This document shows, piece by piece, positions 51,003 through 59,535 of a stretch of DNA of 64,000 nucleotides. The position numbers were made by a program, and so were the translations under genes. The DNA lies in NCBI GenBank assembly GCA_002359215.1, contig DEMN01000012.1, forward strand, positions 685,805 through 749,804, given 5' to 3'. Positions within the stretch are counted from its first letter, which is position 1, and every line of letters starts with the position of its first letter. Source of the stretch: Flavobacteriales bacterium UBA2669. GTDB lineage: Bacteria; Bacteroidota; Bacteroidia; Flavobacteriales_E; Vicingaceae. The notes beneath the pieces are model-generated. The model saw only the letters and a list, made by a program, of their open reading frames with translations. It had not been told where the DNA came from and did no database searches.

Positions 51003-51659
51003 ATGAGCGAATCATTATTTTCTAAGAAAAACATGAAACTTATTAAGGATCCCCTTAATGACGATAATCCAATTACCGTTCAAGTTTTAGGTATCTGTTC
51101 TGCACTAGCAATTACCGTTAAAGTAGAAACAGCTTTTGTAATGGCTATATCAGTTCTTTTTGTAATGATAGGGGCTAACGTTATTGTTTCTTTAATGAGA
51201 AAAATAATACCTTCTAGAATTAGAATTATTGTTCAGTTGGTTATTGTGGCAAGTTTAGTAATCTTGGTTGATCAAGTACTAAAAGCTTTCGTTTATGATG
51301 TAAGTAAACAGCTTTCAGTATTCGTTGGGCTTATTATTACTAACTGCATCATTATGGGAAGGTTAGAAGCATTTGCTTTAGGGAATAAACCAGGAGCTTC
51401 ATTTCTAGATGCAGTAGGTAATGCTTTTGGTTATGGTCTTATACTTATCGTGGTTGCATTTTTTAGAGAATTATTTGGTTCAGGTACATTAACGTTACCT
51501 GTTGTAGGTAAAATAGAAATCTTAACAAGTTTAGCAAATAATACAGGTTACGAACATAATGGTTTGATGATTCTACCTCCAATGGCTTTAATCACAGTAG
51601 GTGTCTATATTTGGATACAAAGAAGTAGAAACAGAAAACTAATTGAAGAAAATCATTAA
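51003..51659 (+). CDS. nqrD: Na+-translocating NADH:quinone reductase subunit D
   Basis: A 218-residue membrane protein with about six helices, homologous to RnfE. Typical segments are K-D-P-L-N-D-D-N-P-I-T-V-Q-V-L-G-I-C-S-A-L-A, I-I-T-N-C-I-I-M-G-R-L-E-A-F-A and G-Y-G-L-I-L-I-V-V-A-F-F-R-E-L-F. The paired Cys in the C-S-A-L and N-C-I-I helices is the intramembrane [2Fe-2S] ligand set shared with NqrE. Confidence 0.95.
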   Translation: MSESLFSKKNMKLIKDPLNDDNPITVQVLGICSALAITVKVETAFVMAISVLFVMIGANVIVSLMRKIIPSRIRIIVQLVIVASLVILVDQVLKAFVYDVSKQLSVFVGLIITNCIIMGRLEAFALGNKPGASFLDAVGNAFGYGLILIVVAFFRELFGSGTLTLPVVGKIEILTSLANNTGYEHNGLMILPPMALITVGVYIWIQRSRNRKLIEENH

Positions 51660-51686
51660 TTATAAAAAGAATTAAATTAACGACTC

Positions 51687-52301
51687 ATGGAATATTTTAA
51701 CATTTTCGTAAAGGGTATTTTCATAGAAAATATGATTTTCGCCTATTTTTTAGGTATGTGCTCTTACTTAGCTGTATCAAAAACAGTAACAACAGCTAAC
51801 GGATTAGGTTTGGCAGTAATATTTGTACTAGGGGTAACTGTACCTATTAACTATTTATTAGAAAATTATGTATTAAAAGAGGGAGCTTTATCATGGTTAG
51901 GAGAAGAATATGCAACTATGGACTTAAGTTTTTTGAGTTTTATTATGTTTATTGCAGTTATTGCATCTACAGTTCAAATAGTAGAAATGGCTGTTGAAAA
52001 ATTTGCTCCTGCATTATATGGTGCACTAGGTATTTTTTTACCACTTATTGCAGTAAACTGTTCTATACTTGGAGGGGCATTATTTATGCAAGAAAGACAA
52101 TATGTAAATATTGGTGAAGCATCAGTTTTCGGATTAGGTTCCGGTGTAGGTTGGTGGTTAGCAATTGTTGCCATTGCAGCTATTAGAGAAAAAATTAAGT
52201 ATTCTCATGTTCCCGGTCCATTGAGAGGTTTAGGTATTACATTCATTATTTGTGGATTAATGGGAGTCGCTTTTATGAGCTTTATGGGAATTGAACTTTA
52301 A
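51687..52301 (+). CDS. nqrE: Na+-translocating NADH:quinone reductase subunit E
   Basis: A 204-residue membrane subunit related to RnfA and antiparallel to NqrD. Typical segments are F-I-E-N-M-I-F-A-Y-F-L-G-M-C-S-Y-L-A-V-S, P-L-I-A-V-N-C-S-I-L-G-G-A-L and G-S-G-V-G-W-W-L-A-I-V-A. The Cys in G-M-C-S and N-C-S-I complete the intramembrane iron-sulfur site. It begins 27 bases after nqrD. Confidence 0.95.
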   Translation: MEYFNIFVKGIFIENMIFAYFLGMCSYLAVSKTVTTANGLGLAVIFVLGVTVPINYLLENYVLKEGALSWLGEEYATMDLSFLSFIMFIAVIASTVQIVEMAVEKFAPALYGALGIFLPLIAVNCSILGGALFMQERQYVNIGEASVFGLGSGVGWWLAIVAIAAIREKIKYSHVPGPLRGLGITFIICGLMGVAFMSFMGIEL

Positions 52302-52337
52302 CTTTAATTAAAAATTACTCAACAAATATATTAAGAT

Positions 52338-53648
52338 ATGTTTTTAGCAATCAGCACAGCAACCATTATAGTTGCAGTTATAATTTTCACAATTGTAACA
52401 TTATTGTTAGTATTATTACTGCTTTGGGCGAAGTCAAAATTGACTAACTCAGGTCCAGTTAAAATTACAATTAACCATGATAAAGTTTTGGAAGTAGAGG
52501 CAGGTAGTACACTGTTAAATACTTTAAGTAATCAAGGAATTTTCTTACCTTCTGCTTGTGGTGGTGGCGGAACTTGTATTCAATGTAAGTGCGAGGTTAA
52601 GAGTGGTGGAGGTAGTATTTTACCAACAGAAGAACCTCATTTTTCTAGAAAAGAAATTGCTCAAGGAATGAGGTTAGGTTGTCAGGTAAAGGTGAAAGAA
52701 GATATGGAAATTGAAATTGAGGAAGAAATTTTGGGAATTAAAGAATGGGAAGCAACTGTTGTTTCTAATTACAATGTAGCTACTTTTATCAAAGAGTTTA
52801 TTGTAGAGATTCCTGAAGATATGGACTACAAAGCTGGTGGTTATATTCAAATTAAAATTCCACCATGTACCATTAAATATGCCGATATGGACGTAACAGC
52901 TCATCCTCAAGATCACCCGGGAGAACCAGATAAATTTAAACCGGATTGGGATAAGTTTAAATTATGGCCTTTAGTGATGAAAAATGATGAAGAGGTTGTT
53001 AGAGCATATTCAATGGCTTCTTATCCTGCTGAAGGTAGAAAAATTATGTTGAATGTACGTATTGCAACACCTCCTTTCGATAGAGATAAAGGAGATTGGA
53101 TGGATGTTAATCCTGGTGTGGCTTCCTCTTATATCTTTAACCAAAAACAAGGAGATAAAGTAGTTATTTCAGGTCCTTATGGTGAGTTCTTTATCAATCA
53201 CTCTGATGCTGAAATGCTTTATATTGGTGGAGGTGCAGGAATGGCTCCAATGCGTTCTCATTTATATGAATTATTTAAAACCATTAAAACCAACAGAAAA
53301 GTTACTTATTGGTATGGTGGTAGATCTAAAGCAGAATTGTTTTACATCCATTATTTTAGAGATTTGGAAAAAGACTTTCCTAACTTTAAGTTTTATTTAG
53401 CACTTTCAGAACCATTAGAATCTGATAACTGGAAAATTAAAAAAGATATTCATGATGAAGAAGGAGATGGTTTTGTGGGCTTTATTCACCAAGTGGTGAT
53501 AGATCAATATTTAAGTAAACATGATTCTCCAGAAGATATAGAATTTTATTTCTGTGGACCACCTTTAATGAACAATGCTGTTACAAAAATGTGTGATGAT
53601 TGGGGGGTACCTCCTGAAAATGTAAGATTTGATGATTTTGGAGGGTAA
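52338..53648 (+). CDS. nqrF: Na+-translocating NADH:quinone reductase subunit F
   Basis: A 436-residue subunit that accepts electrons from NADH. An N-terminal membrane helix (residues 5-31) is followed by a plant-type [2Fe-2S] ferredoxin domain with Cys74, Cys80, Cys83 and Cys115 (C-G-G-G-G-T-C-I-Q-C). FAD/NAD(P) reductase domains follow, with R-A-Y-S-M-A-S-Y for FAD (about residue 227), the NADH-binding G-G-G-A-G-M-A-P-M and C-G-P-P-L-M near the end. This is the last gene of the operon, and a strong terminator follows. Confidence 0.97.
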   Translation: MFLAISTATIIVAVIIFTIVTLLLVLLLLWAKSKLTNSGPVKITINHDKVLEVEAGSTLLNTLSNQGIFLPSACGGGGTCIQCKCEVKSGGGSILPTEEPHFSRKEIAQGMRLGCQVKVKEDMEIEIEEEILGIKEWEATVVSNYNVATFIKEFIVEIPEDMDYKAGGYIQIKIPPCTIKYADMDVTAHPQDHPGEPDKFKPDWDKFKLWPLVMKNDEEVVRAYSMASYPAEGRKIMLNVRIATPPFDRDKGDWMDVNPGVASSYIFNQKQGDKVVISGPYGEFFINHSDAEMLYIGGGAGMAPMRSHLYELFKTIKTNRKVTYWYGGRSKAELFYIHYFRDLEKDFPNFKFYLALSEPLESDNWKIKKDIHDEEGDGFVGFIHQVVIDQYLSKHDSPEDIEFYFCGPPLMNNAVTKMCDDWGVPPENVRFDDFGG

Positions 53649-53670
53649 TTTCTCCGAAAAGTAAATATTG

Positions 53671-53703
53671 AAAAAGACTGTACAATTTGTACGGTCTTTT
53701 TTG
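53671..53703 (+). terminator. Rho-independent terminator of the nqr operon
   Basis: Stem AAAAAGACTGTACA (53671-53684) with TGTACGGTCTTTTT (53688-53701), one G-T pair, a 3-base loop and a T run. Confidence 0.9.
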
Positions 53704-53853
53704 TTTTAAATAGTTTGTTATACTCTTCTCCCAGACTAATTACTTATGTAAAGCTTAAGTATAAATACTAAGATTTTAAATTTAATATACCAAATCATGC
53801 TTATTAAATTTTGATAATGAATAGTTTATTTTGTATACATAAACTTACGTTAA

Positions 53854-55785
53854 ATGAAATACATTTCAAAAATTATTATTACTAATATTATTTTAGTGCT
53901 TATTGCAGTATCTATAATAATAATGACCATGATGCTTTTAAAATTAAAAAGCACGGAGACTAATCTAGCTCATTCACTTACTCAAAAGTTTATGATTTCA
54001 TCAGAACACAAACTAAATGATTTTTTTGAAACTGTAGGAAGAGCAATACTTGTTGAAAAAGAAAGAAAACAACAAACATCTTATTTAAATATGTCTGAAT
54101 CACAAGTGGTAGACTATTTTATGCCTATTCTTAAAAATTATCCGCAAATTTCATCTATCGGAATAGCTAATGAAAAATCTTATGAAATAGATTTGTTTTC
54201 TGATGGAGAGGAGGTATTTACTCGAAAAATTGATTTGAAGATTGATGATAATGCAGCCCAATTTAATCAGTGGAAAAAAGAAGGAGATTCTTTATATATA
54301 ATAAAATCTTGGAACAATCCATTACTAAAGTTACCTTCGGAAAGAGATTGGCATAATAATGCTATGAAAAAACTTTATAATAATGAAGTTACTTGGACAA
54401 CTCCCTATATTTTTAATACCAATAGTGAAATTGGATTAACGGCTTCTATAGGATGGGAAGATAAATACACTAATGAAATTACTATATTAGCTTATGATGT
54501 TACCTTAACTAATCTTACAAATTTTACAAAAGATATAAAGACCACACCTAACTCAATGACTTTTATTGTTTCAGAAAGTTTAGATTATATAGCACTTCCT
54601 AATAATAAAGTTATCAAAAATCCAAAAGAAGCTTTATTAAAATCAATTCATCAAGTTAATATTCCCACTGTTGTCCATGCTTTTAATCATTGGGAAGAAA
54701 ATAAAGCGTTATTAACACAAACTTTTAAATATACAAGCAATAATAAAATCTGGTGGGCAAGTATAAAACCCTTTTATTTAAACGAAAGTAGTATTATGTA
54801 TGTTGGAACTATAATTCCACAACAAGATATAATTGACATTTCTAATGATACGAGATATTATATTGTAGGTGGATTTTGTATTTTACTGATATTGCTACTT
54901 TTTGTACTTTATTATTCGTTTCAAAATAAAAAAATTAACTACTTGCTAAAAAGAAAACATGGTGAAATATCTAAAATCAATAAAAATATTCAAGAGAAGA
55001 GTAAAGAAGTTAGAGATAGTATCCAATATGCAAAAAGAATACAATCTGCTATTTTAACCTCTAAAGAAGAATTTAATAAAAATTTAAATAATAGTTTATT
55101 GGTTTTTTTGCCTAAAGATATAGTTGCTGGAGACTTTTATTGGCATAAACAAAAAGATAATTTAGTTTTTTTTGCAGTAGCAGATTGTACTGGACATGGT
55201 GTTCCTGCAGCAATGGTTTCTGTAATTTGTAATCATGCTTTAAATACTTGTGTAAACGATTTTGGTTTAACAAATCCTGGTGAAATATTAGATAAAGCAA
55301 GAGAAATTGTTATTGAAGCTTTTAATAATCAGAGAAATTCTATTCCAGATGGAATGGATATATCTTTATGTGTTTTAAATAAGAAGGATATAGAAAAAGA
55401 TGGTTTTTATTCATCATTACAATGGGCCGGAGCTAATAATCCATTGTGGTTAATAAGATCCGTTAGAGAGAATGAAAGTGAATTGTTTGAATATAAACCT
55501 AATAAACAATCGGTTGGAAAAATAGTAAATCCTACTTCATTTACTACTAATACAATTTCGCTACAAAAAGGGGATAGCTTGTTTATTTTTTCAGATGGAT
55601 TTTCTGATCAATTTGGTGGAGAAAGAGGTAAGAAATTTATGTCTAAACAATTTAAAAATTTCTTATTGTCTATTAATAACCTTTCTATGGATACTCAAAA
55701 AGAACTAATTCTAGAAAAATTTAGAGAATGGAAAGGTGATAATGAACAAGTAGATGATGTTTGTGTTGTTGGGATTCGCATATAG
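53854..55785 (+). CDS. SpoIIE-type serine phosphatase with an N-terminal extracytoplasmic sensor domain
   Basis: A 643-residue membrane protein. Helix 1 spans about residues 7-28, a roughly 300-residue extracytoplasmic region with Cache-like character follows, and helix 2 spans about 335-356. A short coiled coil leads to a C-terminal PP2C/SpoIIE domain: L-P-K-D-I-V-A-G-D-F-Y-W, A-D-C-T-G-H-G-V-P-A-A-M-V-S, G-M-D-I-S-L-C-V-L and F-S-D-G-F-S-D-Q-F-G-G. Such enzymes dephosphorylate anti-sigma-factor antagonists or similar switch proteins in response to an external signal. Next gene encodes a second SpoIIE phosphatase. Confidence 0.87.
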   Translation: MKYISKIIITNIILVLIAVSIIIMTMMLLKLKSTETNLAHSLTQKFMISSEHKLNDFFETVGRAILVEKERKQQTSYLNMSESQVVDYFMPILKNYPQISSIGIANEKSYEIDLFSDGEEVFTRKIDLKIDDNAAQFNQWKKEGDSLYIIKSWNNPLLKLPSERDWHNNAMKKLYNNEVTWTTPYIFNTNSEIGLTASIGWEDKYTNEITILAYDVTLTNLTNFTKDIKTTPNSMTFIVSESLDYIALPNNKVIKNPKEALLKSIHQVNIPTVVHAFNHWEENKALLTQTFKYTSNNKIWWASIKPFYLNESSIMYVGTIIPQQDIIDISNDTRYYIVGGFCILLILLLFVLYYSFQNKKINYLLKRKHGEISKINKNIQEKSKEVRDSIQYAKRIQSAILTSKEEFNKNLNNSLLVFLPKDIVAGDFYWHKQKDNLVFFAVADCTGHGVPAAMVSVICNHALNTCVNDFGLTNPGEILDKAREIVIEAFNNQRNSIPDGMDISLCVLNKKDIEKDGFYSSLQWAGANNPLWLIRSVRENESELFEYKPNKQSVGKIVNPTSFTTNTISLQKGDSLFIFSDGFSDQFGGERGKKFMSKQFKNFLLSINNLSMDTQKELILEKFREWKGDNEQVDDVCVVGIRI

Positions 55786-55842
55786 TGAATGAAGAAGATA
55801 TAATTGCCTAATTTCTATATTTGGAAATGAACATTTAATCTA

Positions 55843-55850
55843 TATATTTG
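55843..55850 (+). promoter_or_regulatory. -7 box (TATATTTG) that decides the start of the TPR-SpoIIE gene
   Basis: TATATTTG overlaps the TTG at 55848 that would otherwise be taken as a start codon, so translation most likely starts at ATG 55857, 6 bases after the box. This would mean a leaderless or very short-leader transcript. Confidence 0.5.
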
Positions 55851-55856
55851 TATTTT

Positions 55857-58223
55857 ATGAACTACAGATATATTATAGCCTTACTATTTTTCTTAATAGC
55901 TAACTCGAGCATCATATCTGCATCAATAAACAAAATTGACTCTTTAAAAAATGCTAATAAATCATTAGCCGCTCAATTTAAAGGAGAACTTTCGGATACA
56001 GTATTTATTAATTCGTTAACAGCTACTGGTGACTATTATTTGGAAGAACAGTCTGATTCTGCTATTGAATATTATAGACAATCAATTAATTTAATAGAAA
56101 TTATTAGATTGAAAAATATGGGAATTAAGAATCAAGATATTGATGTAGTAATAGATTATAAATTAAGTCAAATTTACCTTCAATATGGATTAGCTCAATA
56201 TTATTCAGGAATATTTATAAAAGCAAAAAATCAATATCAAAAAACAATAAGCTTATTACAAAAACATATTGACAAGAATATTGATATTAGTATAAAAAAT
56301 AATTTTCTAGCTTTAAAAGCTAAATCTCTTGCTCAAATTGGAAATTGTAGCTGGAGTTTAAGTGAATATGATAATGCGTTTAAAAATTATTCAAAAGCTT
56401 TGGAAATCAATATTAAAATTGACAACAAACAACAACAGGCTGCAATTTTAGGGAATATGGGGGTAATTATGGATACTCGAGGTAGATATGCAGAAGCACT
56501 CACTTATTATTTTCAATCATTAAAAATTGAAGAAGAAATAAATAATGAAAAGGGACAGGCTGTTACTTTAGGAAATATTGGAATAATTTACTACAACCAA
56601 AAAGAGTATGAAAAAGCCTTAGATTATTATGAAAAATCATTGGCGCTTAAAGAAAAAATAAATGAAACTAATAGTATATCTACTATACTAGGGAATATTG
56701 GTATTGTATATCATAATCAAAATAATTTCGATAAAGCATTAGCATATTATCAAAAAGGATTAGCAGTTGATAGGAGGTATAATAATAAATATGGAATATC
56801 AAGACATTTAGGAAATATAGGTTTAGCTTATGAAGATAAAAAGGATTTTAATAAAGCATTGGATTATTATTTTGAAGCTTTAAAAATAGATGAGGAACTA
56901 AATAATAAAATAGGAATTGTTTATCAAAAAAGTTATATAGGCAATATTTATATGTTATTAGAAGACTATAAAAAATCAGAAAAATTTCTTATGGAATCCT
57001 ATCAGCTTTCTGAGAAAATAGGTTCATTGGAAGTGTTAGAGTCCTCTACAGAAAAGCTTAGTAAACTTTATGAAAAAACCAATAGGAAAGAATTGGCTTT
57101 TGACTTTTACAAACTATTTATTCAATATAAAGATAGTTTGTTAAATGAAGAAAATACTAAAGCTTCTATAGAAAAAGAAATGCAATACTTGTATGAAAAA
57201 AAATCTGTTGCTGATAGTCTTGCTTATGAAAAAGAAAAAGCTCTTTCAAAAGCTGAAATAGCTAAACAAAAAGCTGAAATTAAAATGAAAAAAAATCAAC
57301 AATATGCTTTATTTGGAGGACTTATTCTCATTATTCTTTTTAGTGGTTTTATGTATAATAGGTTTAGAGTTACTAATAAACAAAAACAAATAATAGAATC
57401 TCAAAAAATTATTGTAGAACAAAAAAACACAGAGATTGTTGATAGTATTAAATATGCCAAAAGAATTCAAAATGCAATTTTACCTGCAGATGAATTACTG
57501 AAACAACAGCTTAAAGATTTTTTTATATTATATCATCCAAAAGATATTGTGAGTGGAGACTTCTATTGGTTAGAAAAACATGAAGATCAAATTTTATTTG
57601 CAGCAGCAGACTGCACTGGACATGGAGTCCCAGGAGCTATGGTGAGTGTGGTTTGTGCTAATTCACTATCAAAAGCATTATTGGAAGTTAAAGAAGTAAT
57701 TCCTGCTGAAATTTTAGATAAAACAAAACAATTGGTAGTGGAACATTTTGAAAAAAGTGGTGAAGATGTAAAAGATGGAATGGACCTTGCTCTTTGTAGT
57801 TTAAGATTTGATATTTCAAGCTCTAAGTTAGATAAATCTGCAAGCGTGGCTACGTTACAATATGCAGGAGCAAATAACCCATTATATATTGTTACAAAAA
57901 ATGAGAAAGGAATAGCTGAACTTTTTGAAATTAAGCCAAATAAACAACCAATAGGGAAGTATTTTAGACAAGAATCATTTACCAATCATGAAGTTGAGTT
58001 GCGAAAAGGAGATTCTATTTATATATTTACTGATGGTTATGCTGATCAGTTTGGAGGACCTAAAGGTAAAAAAATGATGTACAAACCATTCAAAGATTTA
58101 TTATTAAATATTCAAGATAAAAGTATGAATGAACAAAAAGAAATTTTAGAACAATATTTTAATGATTGGAAAGGTAGTTTAGAACAAGTAGATGATGTTT
58201 GTGTAATTGGAGTACGTGTTTAA
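55857..58223 (+). CDS. TPR-repeat SpoIIE-type serine phosphatase
   Basis: Start chosen at ATG 55857 (788 residues) because the upstream TTG at 55848 falls inside a -7 box. A signal/anchor (M-N-Y-R-Y-I-I-A-L-L-F-F) precedes a tetratricopeptide region (about residues 60-440) with at least four clear tandem units of about 40 residues (G-N-I-G-I-I-Y-Y-N-Q-K-E-Y-E-K-A-L-D-Y-Y type), then a membrane helix at about 481-500, a coiled-coil and a SpoIIE/PP2C domain (about 525-788) with A-D-C-T-G-H-G-V-P-G-A-M-V and F-T-D-G-Y-A-D-Q-F-G-G. The architecture is common in Bacteroidota. It probably signals a surface or periplasmic TPR input to a cytoplasmic switch protein. Confidence 0.87.
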   Translation: MNYRYIIALLFFLIANSSIISASINKIDSLKNANKSLAAQFKGELSDTVFINSLTATGDYYLEEQSDSAIEYYRQSINLIEIIRLKNMGIKNQDIDVVIDYKLSQIYLQYGLAQYYSGIFIKAKNQYQKTISLLQKHIDKNIDISIKNNFLALKAKSLAQIGNCSWSLSEYDNAFKNYSKALEINIKIDNKQQQAAILGNMGVIMDTRGRYAEALTYYFQSLKIEEEINNEKGQAVTLGNIGIIYYNQKEYEKALDYYEKSLALKEKINETNSISTILGNIGIVYHNQNNFDKALAYYQKGLAVDRRYNNKYGISRHLGNIGLAYEDKKDFNKALDYYFEALKIDEELNNKIGIVYQKSYIGNIYMLLEDYKKSEKFLMESYQLSEKIGSLEVLESSTEKLSKLYEKTNRKELAFDFYKLFIQYKDSLLNEENTKASIEKEMQYLYEKKSVADSLAYEKEKALSKAEIAKQKAEIKMKKNQQYALFGGLILIILFSGFMYNRFRVTNKQKQIIESQKIIVEQKNTEIVDSIKYAKRIQNAILPADELLKQQLKDFFILYHPKDIVSGDFYWLEKHEDQILFAAADCTGHGVPGAMVSVVCANSLSKALLEVKEVIPAEILDKTKQLVVEHFEKSGEDVKDGMDLALCSLRFDISSSKLDKSASVATLQYAGANNPLYIVTKNEKGIAELFEIKPNKQPIGKYFRQESFTNHEVELRKGDSIYIFTDGYADQFGGPKGKKMMYKPFKDLLLNIQDKSMNEQKEILEQYFNDWKGSLEQVDDVCVIGVRV

Positions 58224-58234
58224 AAAAATGAGAA

Positions 58235-58564
58235 TTAATCCTCATCATCCTCGTCTAAATCTTCTTCATCTTCTTCAACATCAATATCCTCGTTAATTCC
58301 ATCAAAATTATCAGCTGCTTCTGGAGTATCATCATCATCATCTTCATCCTCATCATCAGGTTCAACTAATTTAACAGCTGATTTAAAGTTATCCAATACA
58401 ACTAAAAAAGAATCCTCTTCATTAATTTTCCATATAATTCCTCTTTCAATTTCTCCTTTGTAAGGGAAGTCTACCATTTTGATATCGTCAGCTTCAATTA
58501 ATCCGACAATTTCTTTTTGGATTTTTTTATCGAAACTTGATAATCTTTTTATTGATCTGGCCAT
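58235..58564 (-). CDS. Small conserved-looking protein with acidic C-terminal tail
   Basis: A 109-residue protein I do not recognise. Residues 1-68 form a compact basic-to-neutral domain (R-S-I-K-R-L-S-S-F-D-K-K-I-Q-K-E-I, then Y-K-G-E-I-E-R-G-I-I-W-K). From residue 69 on, the tail is almost all Asp and Glu (about 28 of 41). Acidic tails like this are seen on nucleic-acid- or histone-like-binding regulators, but there is no evidence of that here. It lies between the convergent TPR-SpoIIE gene (12-base gap) and folD. Confidence 0.65.
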   Translation of the reverse strand: MARSIKRLSSFDKKIQKEIVGLIEADDIKMVDFPYKGEIERGIIWKINEEDSFLVVLDNFKSAVKLVEPDDEDEDDDDDTPEAADNFDGINEDIDVEEDEEDLDEDDED

Positions 58565-58636
58565 AATCTAAAACATTAAATATTGCGACAATATTATTAA
58601 TATATATTGATTGAAAAATAAAAAATAAATTTTTTT

Positions 58637-59515
58637 TTATTTTTTATTTTTTGCTGCTAATAAAGTGTTTTTCAATAAAGAAACGATGGTCATTGGTCCT
58701 ACGCCACCAGGTACCGGAGAAATATAACTACATTTTGGAGCAACTTCATCGAATTTTACATCACCTATTAACCTGAAACCTGATTTTTTTGAGCTGTCTT
58801 CAATTCTGTGAATACCAACATCTATAACTGTAGCTCCTTTTTTTACCATGTCGGTAGTAACAAATTCAGGTTTGCCTAAGGCTACAATCAATATGTCTGC
58901 TTGAAGCGTTATTTCTTTAAGATTTTGTGTTCTGCTATGTGTAATAGTAACAGTGCAATTTCCTGGGTAGGTATTTTGCGACATTAAAACACTCATTGGA
59001 GATCCTACAATATGGCTTCTACCTATTACTACACAATGTTTCCCTTCAGTAGGAATATTATGGTGTTTGAGCATTTCTGTAACACCAAGGGGTGTTGCTG
59101 GCAAGAAAGTAGGTAGACCCAATAACATTTTTCCTAAACTTGTAGGATGAAACCCATCTACATCTTTTTTTGGATTGATGGCTTCGGTAATTTTTTGTTC
59201 ATTAATATGTTCGGGTAATGGTAGTTGAACAATAAAGCCATCTAAATCATCATCGTTGTTTAGTTTATCTATTTCGTTTAGTAGATGTTCTTCCGTAACA
59301 TCTTTTTCTAATGCTACTAAAGTGCTTCTAAAACCAACTACTTCGCAAGCTTTAACTTTTGCATTTACATAAGTTTTGCTAGCACCATCATTTCCAACTA
59401 AAATCGCTGCTAGGTGAGGAGTTCTTCCTGTTTCGTCTTTCAGTTTAGAAACTTCTTCAGCAATTTCAAGTTTAATTTTATCTGCTACTTCTTTTCCGCT
59501 AATAATAGTTGGCAT
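58637..59515 (-). CDS. folD: Bifunctional methylenetetrahydrofolate dehydrogenase/methenyltetrahydrofolate cyclohydrolase
   Basis: A 292-residue FolD of one-carbon metabolism. Signatures are Y-V-N-A-K-V-K-A-C (catalytic Lys near residue 56), G-F-I-V-Q-L-P-L-P-E-H (about 95-105), and the NADP-binding V-V-I-G-R-S-H-I-V-G-S-P and the C-terminal P-V-P-G-G-V-G-P-M-T-I. It starts 20 bases after ffh on the same strand, suggesting an ffh-folD operon. Confidence 0.96.
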   Translation of the reverse strand: MPTIISGKEVADKIKLEIAEEVSKLKDETGRTPHLAAILVGNDGASKTYVNAKVKACEVVGFRSTLVALEKDVTEEHLLNEIDKLNNDDDLDGFIVQLPLPEHINEQKITEAINPKKDVDGFHPTSLGKMLLGLPTFLPATPLGVTEMLKHHNIPTEGKHCVVIGRSHIVGSPMSVLMSQNTYPGNCTVTITHSRTQNLKEITLQADILIVALGKPEFVTTDMVKKGATVIDVGIHRIEDSSKKSGFRLIGDVKFDEVAPKCSYISPVPGGVGPMTIVSLLKNTLLAAKNKK

Positions 59516-59535
59516 GATTACTTAATTTAGGTTAA

